A stretch of DNA of 22,113 nt, taken from Anaerolineales bacterium. GTDB lineage: Bacteria > Chloroflexota > Anaerolineae > B4-G1 > DUEL01. The stretch lies in NCBI GenBank assembly GCA_015662065.1, contig DQUX01000125.1:1-22113 (forward strand), given 5' to 3'. The notes below the pieces were generated by a model. The model ran no database searches, was not told where the DNA came from, and saw only the letters and a list, made by a program, of their open reading frames with translations. Shown here piece by piece: positions 6,292-14,788 of this stretch (position 1 is its first letter; each line of letters opens with the position of its first letter). The translations under genes and the position numbers were made by a program.

Positions 6292-8403
6292 ATGGTCAAG
6301 AACCGTCGCCCGGCCCCGAAAGCGGACCCTCTGCGTTCCGAGGCGGCTGCCCGCGCGCGCTCTGTCACCACCTGGGCGCTCCTCCTGATCCTGCTGGTGG
6401 GGGCAGCCCTGCGCCTGGCCCACCTGACCGAGGCCCCGCCGGGGCTGACCCACGACGAAGCGGCCCACCTGCAGGACGCCCGCCGCATCTGGGAGGGCGC
6501 CCGTCCCATTTACCTGACCAGCGGCTACGGTCGAGAGCCCTTCTACGACTACGTTACCGCGCCGTTGGTGGGCCTGCTGGGAATGCGGGTCTACACCGGC
6601 CGGTTCTCCTCGGTGGTCTGGGGGCTCGGCCTGATCGCACTGACCTATCTGGCGTTGCGCGGCCCCCTGGGCAGATCAGGGGCACTGGGGGCGGCGCTTC
6701 TGATGGCAGTCTCCTTCTGGCCCCTCTCCACCAGCCGCCAGGCGCTCCGCTCCATAACGATGCCCGCCCTGTTCACGGCGGCGATGGCCCTGATCTGGCG
6801 GGGGATGTACACTGGAAGGGCGTCGCACCGTTCCACCCCCAGGACCAGGACGGCCCCATACATCGGTGCGGGGGTGCTGCTGGGGCTGGGGTTCTACACG
6901 TACATGCCGGCCCGGGCGGTGTGGGCCGTGCCGGTGCTTTTCTGGCTGACCCTGGCCTGGACGGACCGATCCCGCTTCCGCGCCCAATGGCGGGGGGTGG
7001 TGCTGATGTTGGTCGTGATGATCGCAGCCGCTGCACCGCTGCTGATCTATTTGGCCCGCAACCCCCAGTTGGAGATCCGCGTGTCTCAACTGGCCGGTCC
7101 GCTGCGGGCTGCGGTGGGGGGAGACCCCGGGCCGTTGCTGGACCGGATGGGGGAGGCGGCGCTGATGTTCAGCCACCGGGGGGATACCCACTGGATGTAC
7201 AACCTCTCCGGCCGGCCGCTTCTGCCCCTGCCTTTGGCGGTTCTTTTCTACCTGGGCCTGGCCCTGGCGCTGGTACGTCTGCGAGAGTCGGGACCCCGCC
7301 TGCTGCTGCTCTGGCTGCTGGTGGGGATCGCCCCGGCCCTGGCGACCGGTCTGGAGAGCTCGTCGTTGCGGGCGATCGCCGCCCAACCGGCCGTCTTCGG
7401 CCTCTGCGCGCTTCCCTTCGGGGAGATAAGTCGGTGGGCTGGAAGCAGGCCGCGTCTCCTTGCCGTTGGTCGTTTGTCATCTGCTGTTCTCCTCCTCCTC
7501 TCCGTCTGGGTGGCGGCCGACACGGTGCGGACCTACTTCGTGACCTGGGCCGACCGGCGAGACGTGCGGGTGGCCTACTATGCCCACCTGGCGGCGGAGG
7601 CGGCCTACCTGGGGGAGGAAGCCCCGGCGGGGCTGGTGACCATCTCCACTTTCTACCCCAGCCGCCCCCACGACCCGGCAACGATGGAGGTGCTGCGGGG
7701 GCGGGTCGATCCCAACTTGCGCTGGTTCGACGGACGGGGTGCGCTGGTCTTCCCATCCTCCAAAGGGGTGCGGCTGCTGATCCCCTCGGCGGTCCCCCTC
7801 GACCCGGCGCTGGAGGGCCTGGTGGCCGCGCACGCCATCCCGCTGGGCCCCATCACGCTGCTTCCCACCGACCTGGTGACCCAGGTGACGGTGCTGGAAT
7901 GGGATGCGGAGGCCGCCCTGACCGCCGTGCTGGCCCGGGCCCGGGGGCCGGTGGGCATCTGCCCAGGCGGAGGGCTGCCGCCCGACCCCTCCTGTAGGCC
8001 GTTGAGCCTGCCGGTCGAGCTGGGGGGGCGGCTTGCACTGGTCGGTTACCGGCTGCTGACCCCCACCGTCCGGCCGGGGGAGGAGGTGGCGCTGGTGACC
8101 TTCTGGCAGGTGCACGGGCCGGCGGAGGCGGACCTGGTGCTGTTTGCCCACCTGCTGGAAGACGAAAGCCACGTGCTGGGCCAGTCGGATCGGTTGGACG
8201 CGCCGGCCTGGAACTGGCACCCCGGCGATGTCTTCGCCCAAGTGCATCGCTTCCCTATTCCCGTCGACGCGCCGCCGGGCCGGTATCCCCTGCAGGTGGG
8301 GGCCTACCAGCGGGAAGACGGGGCGCGGCTGCCGGTGTTGGTGGTCGGGCGACCAGCCGATGACCGGGTCCTGCTTGAGCCGGTGGAGGTGAGGGCGCCA
8401 TGA
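6292..8403 (+). CDS. GT-C membrane glycosyltransferase A (PMT/ArnT-like) with extracytoplasmic C-terminal module
   Basis: This 703-residue protein is predicted to move a sugar from a polyprenyl-phosphate donor to an acceptor outside the membrane. After TM1 (about 28-44), the first external loop has PPGLTHDEAAH, with the catalytic-type Asp-Glu pair at 55-56, and GREPFYDY (80-87). About eleven TM helices end near 410, and MYNLSGRPLLP (302-312) lies in a large external loop. The external tail (about 411-703) ends in a beta-rich module (about 577-702) with VRPGEEVALVTFWQV, FAHLL, WHPGD and PPGRYPLQVGAY. The ATG at 6292 is chosen because the upstream in-frame TTG (6268) falls inside the promoter. 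The loop 380-395 contains repeat-like DNA (7459-7488). The stop overlaps the next start as ATGA. The substrate is unknown. Confidence 0.88.
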   Translation: MVKNRRPAPKADPLRSEAAARARSVTTWALLLILLVGAALRLAHLTEAPPGLTHDEAAHLQDARRIWEGARPIYLTSGYGREPFYDYVTAPLVGLLGMRVYTGRFSSVVWGLGLIALTYLALRGPLGRSGALGAALLMAVSFWPLSTSRQALRSITMPALFTAAMALIWRGMYTGRASHRSTPRTRTAPYIGAGVLLGLGFYTYMPARAVWAVPVLFWLTLAWTDRSRFRAQWRGVVLMLVVMIAAAAPLLIYLARNPQLEIRVSQLAGPLRAAVGGDPGPLLDRMGEAALMFSHRGDTHWMYNLSGRPLLPLPLAVLFYLGLALALVRLRESGPRLLLLWLLVGIAPALATGLESSSLRAIAAQPAVFGLCALPFGEISRWAGSRPRLLAVGRLSSAVLLLLSVWVAADTVRTYFVTWADRRDVRVAYYAHLAAEAAYLGEEAPAGLVTISTFYPSRPHDPATMEVLRGRVDPNLRWFDGRGALVFPSSKGVRLLIPSAVPLDPALEGLVAAHAIPLGPITLLPTDLVTQVTVLEWDAEAALTAVLARARGPVGICPGGGLPPDPSCRPLSLPVELGGRLALVGYRLLTPTVRPGEEVALVTFWQVHGPAEADLVLFAHLLEDESHVLGQSDRLDAPAWNWHPGDVFAQVHRFPIPVDAPPGRYPLQVGAYQREDGARLPVLVVGRPADDRVLLEPVEVRAP
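7459..7488. repeat. Repeat-like insertion in gene A (GTTGGTCGTTTGTCAT type)
   Basis: The stretch CGTTGGTCGTTTGTCATC differs in style from its surroundings and is built of GTTGGTC/GTTTGTC-like words. A TTGTCATTGG word also occurs inside the repeat block of gene C (11608-11617). It encodes part of the cytoplasmic loop and the start of the last TM helix. Weak by itself, but it lies at the same loop as the repeat blocks in genes B and C. Confidence 0.35.
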
Positions 8404-10409
8404 ACCGTTCCCGCCTCCCGCTCTGGGAGTGGGCCCTGGTAGTCAGCCTGGTGCTGGCTGCCTGGGCGCTGCGGGTCTGGCAGCCAGCGCAGGTCCCCCC
8501 CGGCTGGCGGGATGACGAGCTGATCAACATCCACGCCCTCACCGGGGAGGTGCTCTCCGGTCATCCCACCCTCTATTTCACCGGAGCCTCCGGCCACGAG
8601 CCCCTCTACCACACCCTCCACGCCGGGGCGCTACCGCTGGTGGGGATGAACCCGTTGGGCGGGCATCTCCTCTCCATCGCCTGCGGCACGCTGACCATCC
8701 CGCTGACCTACGCGCTGGGTCGACGGTTGCTGAGCCGCAGCGCAGGTCTTCTGGCGGCGACCTTCCTGACGTCCAGTTTCTGGTCGCTGATGTACAGCCG
8801 CATCGCGCTGCGCCACGCGATGGTCCTTCCCTTTGCACTGGCAGCGCTCTATGGGATGTGGCGCTCGTCGTTTATCGGGAATCGCCTATCGCGGATCGCG
8901 AATCGCTTGTTGCCCGTGGGTTGCGGGCTTTCCCTCGCCGCTGCCCTCTACACCTACACCGTCGCCCGGCTCCTGCCCCTCATTCTGCTGACGTTCGGCC
9001 TCTACTTGGCGCTGGTCCACCGGGACCGGTTCCGCCGCTGGTGGCGGTTCCTGTTGGCGGTGTTGCTGGTGGCTGCCGCGCTGACGGCCCCCCTTTGGGT
9101 CGCCATCGCCCGGGGGCGGAGCGAGGCCGCCGCTCAGGGCATCGGTGCCGACGCCCGCATCGCCGAACTCTCCGGCCCGCTTCGAGAGCTGCAGGGCGGT
9201 GATCTCGGGCCGCTTATCGAGAACGCCCGAACCACTCTCGGGATGTTCCACGCCACTGGCGATCCCGAGTGGCTCTACAACCTGTCCGGCCGGCCGGTCT
9301 TCGGGCCGGTGGGAGCGGCGCTGTTCTTCGCCGGGTTGGCCTTCTGCTTCTGCCGTTTCCGCCGGCCTGAGTATGCCTTTCTCCTTATCTGGCTGGCCTT
9401 CGGCATCAGCCCCGCCCTGATCACTCTCCCGCCCTCCAGCCTAGGACATACGATCCTGGCTCAGCCGGCTGTCTACTTGCTTATGGCTCTCCCCCTCGCG
9501 GAACTTCGATCTCGGATCCGCGATCTGCGACCTCGAATTCGCAATCTCGAATCTGCACTCCCCTTGCTCGCCATCGTGATGGTCGCGTCCCTGGTCCCCG
9601 TCGCCGCCCGCGACCTCCACGACTATTTCATCGCCTGGCCTGCGCGGGGGATGGTCCGCTTTCTCTACCGGGAGGACTACCGGGAGGCGGCCCGGTATCT
9701 GGACGACCACCCGGAGGTGATAGACGTGGCCGTGGGGAGCACGCTGGTGGGGCCGTGGGATCGCCTGGCGCTGGAGAACGACCTGCGGCGAGAGGACCTG
9801 CGGGCGCGGCTGTTCAACCCGGAGCGGGCGCTGCTGCTCCCCGCCGGGCCCGCGCCGGCGGTGCTCTTCATCGGCTTCCCGGAGCCGGACCCGGCCCTGG
9901 CGGCACTTCTGGAGGTCTCGCCGGTCCAGACGAAGGGGAGGCTCAAGCTTTACCGCTTCCCCGTCGATCTCCCGCTGCCCGGCCCTGGGCCGACGGCGAC
10001 CTTCGCCAACGGCCTGGAGCTGACGGGGCTGATTTGGCCCGACGGCGAGCCCGCGCCGGGCCGGGAGGCGACCGCCTGGCTGGTCTGGAGGCTCGCCCGG
10101 ACGCTGGACCTGCCCCCCGTCCCGGTTGTCGCCAACCCGCCTCCGCCGGGGGTCTACGCCGGCCCCCGCCTGGCGGTCTTCACCCATCTCTTCGCCGCCG
10201 ATGGGACCTTCCTGGTCGGGGACGACGGGCTGTGGGTCGATCCGACCACCCTGCGGCCCGGTGATCGCTTCATCCAGATCCACCGGTTCTCCGTGCTGGC
10301 CGACGCACCACCCGGCCCCTACCGGCTGGAGATTGGCCTGTACGACCCGATGACGGGGGAGCGGTGGCGAACGGCAGAGGGCGTAGATCGCGTGGGGTGG
10401 GGGGAGTAG
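8400..10409 (+). CDS. GT-C membrane glycosyltransferase B (PMT/ArnT-like) with C-terminal module
   Basis: This 669-residue paralogue of gene A starts at the ATGA overlap (8400-8403), with GGAGG embedded in the end of gene A. The first external loop has PPGWRDDELIN (Asp39-Glu40) and GHEPLY (65-70). WLYNLSGRPVFG (291-302) marks the second large external loop. About eleven TM helices end near 403. The external tail ends in the same beta-rich module (FTHLFAADG, LRPGDRFIQIHRF, APPGPYRLEIGLYD). Two predicted cytoplasmic loops (about 156-172 and 369-384) are encoded by TATCGCGGATCGCG-like repeat DNA. The stop TAG (10407-10409) lies inside the first unit of an 8-bp tandem array that continues towards gene C. 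Donor and acceptor are unknown. Confidence 0.87.
   Translation: MNRSRLPLWEWALVVSLVLAAWALRVWQPAQVPPGWRDDELINIHALTGEVLSGHPTLYFTGASGHEPLYHTLHAGALPLVGMNPLGGHLLSIACGTLTIPLTYALGRRLLSRSAGLLAATFLTSSFWSLMYSRIALRHAMVLPFALAALYGMWRSSFIGNRLSRIANRLLPVGCGLSLAAALYTYTVARLLPLILLTFGLYLALVHRDRFRRWWRFLLAVLLVAAALTAPLWVAIARGRSEAAAQGIGADARIAELSGPLRELQGGDLGPLIENARTTLGMFHATGDPEWLYNLSGRPVFGPVGAALFFAGLAFCFCRFRRPEYAFLLIWLAFGISPALITLPPSSLGHTILAQPAVYLLMALPLAELRSRIRDLRPRIRNLESALPLLAIVMVASLVPVAARDLHDYFIAWPARGMVRFLYREDYREAARYLDDHPEVIDVAVGSTLVGPWDRLALENDLRREDLRARLFNPERALLLPAGPAPAVLFIGFPEPDPALAALLEVSPVQTKGRLKLYRFPVDLPLPGPGPTATFANGLELTGLIWPDGEPAPGREATAWLVWRLARTLDLPPVPVVANPPPPGVYAGPRLAVFTHLFAADGTFLVGDDGLWVDPTTLRPGDRFIQIHRFSVLADAPPGPYRLEIGLYDPMTGERWRTAEGVDRVGWGE
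8866..8912. repeat. ATCGCGGATCGC-type repeat inside gene B
   Basis: Overlapping (T/G)ATCGC and GAATCGC words fill this stretch. The 12-mer ATCGCGGATCGC at 8888-8899 recurs exactly at 11556-11567 in gene C. It is read in frame as SSFIGNRLSRIANRLL, an Arg-rich predicted cytoplasmic loop between TM4 and TM5. Confidence 0.6.
9505..9560. repeat. Second GATC/GAATC-rich repeat block inside gene B
   Basis: The block is built from degenerate GATCTCGG, GCGATCTGCG, CGAATTCGC and CTCGAATCTGC words and encodes LRSRIRDLRPRIRNLESA, a near-periodic Arg-rich loop before the last TM helix. It appears related to the block at 8866-8912. Confidence 0.5.
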
Positions 10410-10483
10410 GTGAGTGGGCAAGTGGGCAAGTGGGCAAGTGGGCAAGTGGGCAAGTGGGCAAGTATGCGAGTAGGTGAGTGGGT
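10404..10483. repeat. 8-bp tandem repeat array across the gene B stop and gene C start
   Basis: Ten 8-bp units run from 10404: GAGTAGGT, GAGTGGGC, five AAGTGGGC, AAGTATGC, GAGTAGGT, GAGTGGGT. The 15-mer GAGTAGGTGAGTGGG occurs at both ends (10404-10418 and 10468-10482), exactly 64 bp (8 units) apart. The gene B stop lies in unit 1. Candidate gene C starts lie at 10410, 10464 and 10482. Because 8 is not a multiple of 3, unit gain or loss would shift the frame between the first candidate start and the gene body. Confidence 0.9.
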
Positions 10484-12467
10484 GAAGCGTGCGAACTTAT
10501 CCTTTGCGGCAATCCTGCTCCTCGCCGGCGCGCTGCGCTTCTGGGGGTTGGGGGAGGTCCCGCCGGGCCTGGCCCACGACGAGGTGGCCAACTGGCTCAT
10601 CGCCCGGCAGATTCTGAGCGGCCACCACGCCGTCTACTTCACCGCTGCCTACGGCCACGAACCCCTCTACCAGTACCTCCAGGCAGCGATGGTGGCCCTC
10701 TTCGGCGACCACTGGCTGGGGCTGCGGTACCCGTCGGTGGCTCTGGGGCTTCTGGGGATCGCCGTCACCGGTGTGCTGGCCCGCCGTCTCTTTGGCCGGA
10801 CCGTTGCCCTGCTCGCCAGCCTCTATCTCGCCGTCGGCTTCTGGCCCCTCTTCTACGCCCGCGTCGCTCTGCGGGCCATCGCCCTGCCGCTCACCGCCGC
10901 CCTCGCCGCCTACGCCCTCTTCCGCCTGCTCGACCTCCTGCAGAAACAGCATCGGGATGGTCTCCGCCAGAGCGTTGGCCTGTGGGGATCGGCGTTTGGG
11001 CTTTTCCTGGGCCTTTCCCTTTACACCTATATGGCCGCTCGCGTCCTCCCTCTCATCTTCGCCGCCTACCTGGCTTACCTGGCCCTCTTCCATCGGGACC
11101 GGCTGCGCGGTCGGGGGCGGGGGCTTCTGTGGGGGTTGCTGGTTGCGGCCGCTATCGCTGCACCACTGGTTGTCTGGCTGGCGACCCACCCCGGGGCCGA
11201 AGCGCGGGTGGCGGAGGTCCGCGAGCCCCTCGACCGGCTCCTGGCGGGGGACCCCTCTCCGGTCTGGGAGAACCTGAAGGCCAACCTGGGGATGTTCACC
11301 TTCCAGGGCGATCCCTGGCCCCGCCAGAACCTGCCCGGCCGGCCGGTCTTCCCCGACTTGCTGAACGGTCTCCTCTTCTACGCCGGGGTGGGCATCGCCC
11401 TGTGGCGCTGGCGGGACCCCCGCCACGCTCTTCTACTCATCTGGCTGGCCGGCTCCCTGGTCCCCAGCATCCTCACTTCCGTCGCCCCCAGCTCCATTCG
11501 GGACATCCTGGCCATCGTCGTCCTCTTCATCTTCCCGTCGCTCCCCCTATCGCTCATCGCGGATCGCTTATCGCTCTTTTCGTCTCGCCCACGGGCCACT
11601 TGCCTACTTGTCATTGGCCTACTCGCCACTTGCCTACTCACCCATAGCCTATCCACCGCCCACGACTACTTCCTCCTCTGGCCCCGGCACGAAGTGGTCC
11701 GCTTTGACTATCAGACCGCGCTCACCGCCACCGCGCGCCGGGTGGACGAACTGGGAATAGATGTTCCGATCGTCGTGGCGGGGCTCTCGGTGCACTCGAT
11801 GGACGGGCCGGGGATCGAGCTGGCCGCCCGGGGGAGGACTGCCCACGTCCGCCTATGCGACACCCGGGAGGCGCTGGTCGTGCCGGCGGGGATCGGTGGT
11901 CGCCTGCTGGTGCCGGAGGTCGTTCCCTTCGACCCCGACCTGCAAGGCCGACTCTTGGCCTGGGGTGGGCAGAAGGTCGGGGGGATGGACGCGCCCTTCG
12001 ATGAGTACCTCCTGCCGGATGCGTCGGCGGTGCAGGGAGTGCTGACAGAGACGGCGGCGTTTCTCCCTGATGGAACCTCTGTCCCCCTTCCGGCCCTCTT
12101 CGGCGACGCGCTGGCGTTGGTGGGGATCGAGTGGCTGGAGGGGGACGCGGTCGCCGGGGGCAGTCTGAGCCTACTCACCATATGGCGGGTGGAATCCCCG
12201 CCGCCGGATCCACTCAAGGTCTTCGTCCATCTCCTGGACGCCGAAGGCCGCCGCCGCGCCCAACACGATGGGCTGGGCAGCCCCCCTCAGGGCTGGGCGT
12301 TGGGCGACCTGATCCTGCAGAAGCACACCCTCGACCTGCCGTCCGATCTGGAGGTGGGGACCTGTGTCGTGCAGGTAGGGCTCTACTGGGCGCCGGACGG
12401 CCCCCGCCTCCCCGTCGCCGGAGCCGATCGGCTGCTGCTGACGTCTATCGAGGTGGAGGTGCCGTGA
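10410..12467 (+). CDS. GT-C membrane glycosyltransferase C (PMT/ArnT-like) with C-terminal module; start uncertain
   Basis: The gene encodes 685 residues from GTG 10410, 667 from ATG 10464, or 661 from GTG 10482. From 10410 the first 18 residues are the translated 8-bp array (SGQVGKWA twice), so the two later starts fit the paralogues better; GTG 10482 has AGGTGAG just upstream. The enzyme has the DE motif in PPGLAHDEVANWL (D57-E58 from the longest start), GHEPLYQYL, and NLPGRPVFP in the second external loop. About eleven TM helices precede the external tail, which ends in the beta-rich module (FVHLLDAEG, ALGDLILQ, VVQVGLYW, GPRLPVAGADRL). The segment 11551-11650, covering the last cytoplasmic loop and last TM helix, is repeat-derived. 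The stop forms a GTGA overlap with gene D. Confidence 0.85.
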   Translation: MSGQVGKWASGQVGKWASMRVGEWVKRANLSFAAILLLAGALRFWGLGEVPPGLAHDEVANWLIARQILSGHHAVYFTAAYGHEPLYQYLQAAMVALFGDHWLGLRYPSVALGLLGIAVTGVLARRLFGRTVALLASLYLAVGFWPLFYARVALRAIALPLTAALAAYALFRLLDLLQKQHRDGLRQSVGLWGSAFGLFLGLSLYTYMAARVLPLIFAAYLAYLALFHRDRLRGRGRGLLWGLLVAAAIAAPLVVWLATHPGAEARVAEVREPLDRLLAGDPSPVWENLKANLGMFTFQGDPWPRQNLPGRPVFPDLLNGLLFYAGVGIALWRWRDPRHALLLIWLAGSLVPSILTSVAPSSIRDILAIVVLFIFPSLPLSLIADRLSLFSSRPRATCLLVIGLLATCLLTHSLSTAHDYFLLWPRHEVVRFDYQTALTATARRVDELGIDVPIVVAGLSVHSMDGPGIELAARGRTAHVRLCDTREALVVPAGIGGRLLVPEVVPFDPDLQGRLLAWGGQKVGGMDAPFDEYLLPDASAVQGVLTETAAFLPDGTSVPLPALFGDALALVGIEWLEGDAVAGGSLSLLTIWRVESPPPDPLKVFVHLLDAEGRRRAQHDGLGSPPQGWALGDLILQKHTLDLPSDLEVGTCVVQVGLYWAPDGPRLPVAGADRLLLTSIEVEVP
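11551..11650. repeat. Composite repeat block inside gene C (ATCGCGGATCGC words plus inverted 8-bp family)
   Basis: Positions 11551-11577 carry CGCTCATCGCGGATCGC words shared with gene B. Positions 11585-11650 carry GCCTACTT, GCCTACTC and GCCACTT units, the reverse complement of the AAGTGGGC/GAGTAGGC family that forms the array at 10404-10483. The 14-mer GCCACTTGCCTACT occurs at 11595-11608 and 11625-11638, exactly 30 bp apart. The block is read in frame and encodes ATCLLVIGLLATCLLTHS, the predicted last TM helix. Confidence 0.7.
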
Positions 12468-14788
12468 ACCGGGGAAAGTGGCTTGGCCCGGCCCGTTGGG
12501 TGGGGGTTTTTCTCCTCTTAGCGATTCTGCTGGCCCAGATGGCTGCCAGCAGCGTACGCAAGTCCGCCGCCTTCGACGAGACCTACCACCTGATCTCCGG
12601 CTACGCCTATCTCCGCACGGGCAGCCCTCGCCTGAGTTGGGAGCACCCACCCGTGGCCCAGATGCTGGCCGCCCTCCCCCTCCTGGCCCGCGATGATCTG
12701 GCTCCTTTCCCCCTCGACCACCCGGCCTGGAGGGCGGGCGATGCCGAGGCGCTCGTGGACGACTATCTCTGGGTGGACAACCGGTCGCGCGCCCCCGGCC
12801 TGATCTGGGCAGGCCGCCTGCCGCTGATGGGGCTCACGGTGCTCTTTGGCTTGGCCCTCTTCGCCGCGATCCGGGCCGCCGTCGGCGAGCCGGCCGCCTG
12901 GGTCGGCCTGACCCTTTTCGCCCTCGACCCCAACGTGATCGGCAATGGTCGCCTCATCACCAACGACCTGCCGATGGCGGGCCTGATGTTCATCTCCGTC
13001 TGGCGGCTGGGCGCGTACCTGCGCAAGCCTACGTCCCTGAACCTGCTGGCGACGGGGCTGGCGGCAGGGTTGGCTGTGGCGACCAAGGTCTCCGCCGTGA
13101 TCCTGGCCCCTATCTTCTTGCTGGTCATCCTGGTCTATCCTACAGGCGGAGTCGGAGGTGGGGTGGGCGGACACGGAGGTCCGCCCTTACGGATGGGGCG
13201 GCGGCTGCTGGCGCTGGTGGGGATGGCCGGGGTGGCCGCGCTGACGGTCTGGGCGGTCTTCGGATTCGAGATCGGGCCGGTCCGGGAGGGGGGCGTTCCC
13301 CTGCCGGCCCCCACCTTCCTGCACGGCATCCCCCGCGTCTGGCAGCGCATCGCCCGGGGGACTCCCACCTATCTCCTCGGGCGGGTCAACGACACCGGCT
13401 GGTGGTACTACTGCCTCGTCATCTTCGCCCTCAAGACGCCGCTGCCCACGCTGCTTTTGCTCGCCGCCGGGCTGGTCCACGCCGCCCGCCGCTGGCGGGA
13501 GAGCGCTCTGTGGTGGATCCCCGCCGGCCTCTACCTGGGCGTCGCCTCGGCCAGCACCCTCCAGATCGGCTACCGCTACATCCTGCCTGTGCTCTTATTT
13601 GCCTTTCCCCTCGCCGCCGCGCCCTTCGCCGCCTGGCCCCGCTCCCGGCCAGCCCGCGGGGGGCTGGTCCTCCTGGTGGCCTGGGCGGTGCTGGAGGCGG
13701 CGCTCATCTTTCCCGATCACCTCTCTTATGTGAACGAGCTAGGCGGCGGGGTCGACAATGGGTGGCGGATCTTCGCCGATATGAACGTGGATTGGGGGCA
13801 GGACCTGGTGGCCCTGGGTGAGTATGTGGAAGCCCATTCCGTCGACGACCTGCGGTTGGCCTACTTCGGCAGCGCTTATCCCGTCGCCTACGGCGTGCAG
13901 GCGCACCTGCTGCCCGGCTTCTCCCGCGCGATGTGGGGGCCTGAGGTCGCCGGCTTCAACCCCTACACGCCCCCTCCGGGTACCTATGCCATCAGCGCCA
14001 CCAGCCTCCACCTGGGCCTGATCTATCGGGGGCAGGACCTCTACGCCTTTTTCCGCGACCGGGTCCCCGATGGCCGCGCCGGTCGATCCATCCTGATCTA
14101 CCGGATAGACTACCCGTCGGAAACGCCGGTGGATCGGGCGGTGGTGATCGGGCCGGATGTGTGGGGCCTTTCGCCGGAGGAGTTGGGGCTGCAGGAGGGC
14201 CACCGGTTGGTGACCAAGTGGGCGGGGCCGGGGGCGTTCGTGCTGGCGGCTGGCGGCCCGGCCCGCTATCTGGTCCAGGCCCCGGTGCCGGATTCCCCCC
14301 TTGTCGGTGCCGTGCTGGGCGACGGCCCCCCGGCAGACGGACGTTCCCTGCTGACGCGGATTCCGGTCGATGGAGTACTTGCCGCCCCTGACGGGACGCC
14401 CGTCCCCCTCCCGGCCTCCTTCCGGGACGGGCCATCCCTGGCCGGATGGACCCGTTCGGCGGATGGAGTCATCCCCGGTCAGAGCCTGACCCTGGTCACC
14501 TGTTGGCGCGTGGAGGGGCCCCTGACGCCGCCGCTGGCCGTCTTCGTCCACCTGCTGGGCGAGGACGGGCTGCCCATCGCCCAATGGGACGGGTGGCCGG
14601 TGGCGACGGAGGGGCTGGAGCCCGGTGATCTGATTGTCCTCTCCCATCCCTTGCAGGTCCCGGCGGAGACGCAACCGGGGCGATATGTGGTCCAGTTGGG
14701 GCTTTACCGCCCCCCCCACGGCCCTCGGCTTCCCGTCGCCGGAGCCGACCGGCTGATTCTGCCCCCCCTTGCAGTGGAGGTGCCATGA
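12464..14788 (+). CDS. GT-C membrane glycosyltransferase D (EHPP/DWGQDL subclass) fused to the C-terminal module
   Basis: This 774-residue protein starts at the GTGA overlap (12464-12467) with GGAGG at 12455-12459. After TM1 the external loop has AAFDETYHLISGYAYL (Asp38-Glu39) and RLSWEHPPVAQML (EHPP at 60-63). Later come LQIGYRYILPVLLF and NVDWGQDLVALGEYV. These mark a second GT-C subclass shared with gene F but not with A, B, C or G. Unlike F, which ends soon after the DWGQDL domain, D continues about 200 residues into the beta-rich module of C (FVHLLGEDG, PGRYVVQLGLYR, GPRLPVAGADRL), so it looks chimeric. One cytoplasmic loop (TGGVGGGVGGHGGPPLRMG) is encoded by a hairpin repeat at 13158-13190. 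The sugar substrate is unknown. Confidence 0.87.
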   Translation: MNRGKWLGPARWVGVFLLLAILLAQMAASSVRKSAAFDETYHLISGYAYLRTGSPRLSWEHPPVAQMLAALPLLARDDLAPFPLDHPAWRAGDAEALVDDYLWVDNRSRAPGLIWAGRLPLMGLTVLFGLALFAAIRAAVGEPAAWVGLTLFALDPNVIGNGRLITNDLPMAGLMFISVWRLGAYLRKPTSLNLLATGLAAGLAVATKVSAVILAPIFLLVILVYPTGGVGGGVGGHGGPPLRMGRRLLALVGMAGVAALTVWAVFGFEIGPVREGGVPLPAPTFLHGIPRVWQRIARGTPTYLLGRVNDTGWWYYCLVIFALKTPLPTLLLLAAGLVHAARRWRESALWWIPAGLYLGVASASTLQIGYRYILPVLLFAFPLAAAPFAAWPRSRPARGGLVLLVAWAVLEAALIFPDHLSYVNELGGGVDNGWRIFADMNVDWGQDLVALGEYVEAHSVDDLRLAYFGSAYPVAYGVQAHLLPGFSRAMWGPEVAGFNPYTPPPGTYAISATSLHLGLIYRGQDLYAFFRDRVPDGRAGRSILIYRIDYPSETPVDRAVVIGPDVWGLSPEELGLQEGHRLVTKWAGPGAFVLAAGGPARYLVQAPVPDSPLVGAVLGDGPPADGRSLLTRIPVDGVLAAPDGTPVPLPASFRDGPSLAGWTRSADGVIPGQSLTLVTCWRVEGPLTPPLAVFVHLLGEDGLPIAQWDGWPVATEGLEPGDLIVLSHPLQVPAETQPGRYVVQLGLYRPPHGPRLPVAGADRLILPPLAVEVP
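13158..13190. repeat. Hairpin repeat with ACGGAG loop inside gene D
   Basis: Perfect 8-bp arms GGGCGGAC (13165-13172) and GTCCGCCC (13179-13186) enclose a 6-nt ACGGAG loop. Hairpins with the same or closely related loop occur three more times in gene E (17050, 17092, 17321). It is read in frame as a Gly-rich cytoplasmic loop. Confidence 0.7.

Noticed and set aside
10404..10483. CRISPR array
   Set aside because: Units are 8 bp and directly abutting, without spacers, so this is a tandem microsatellite-like repeat.
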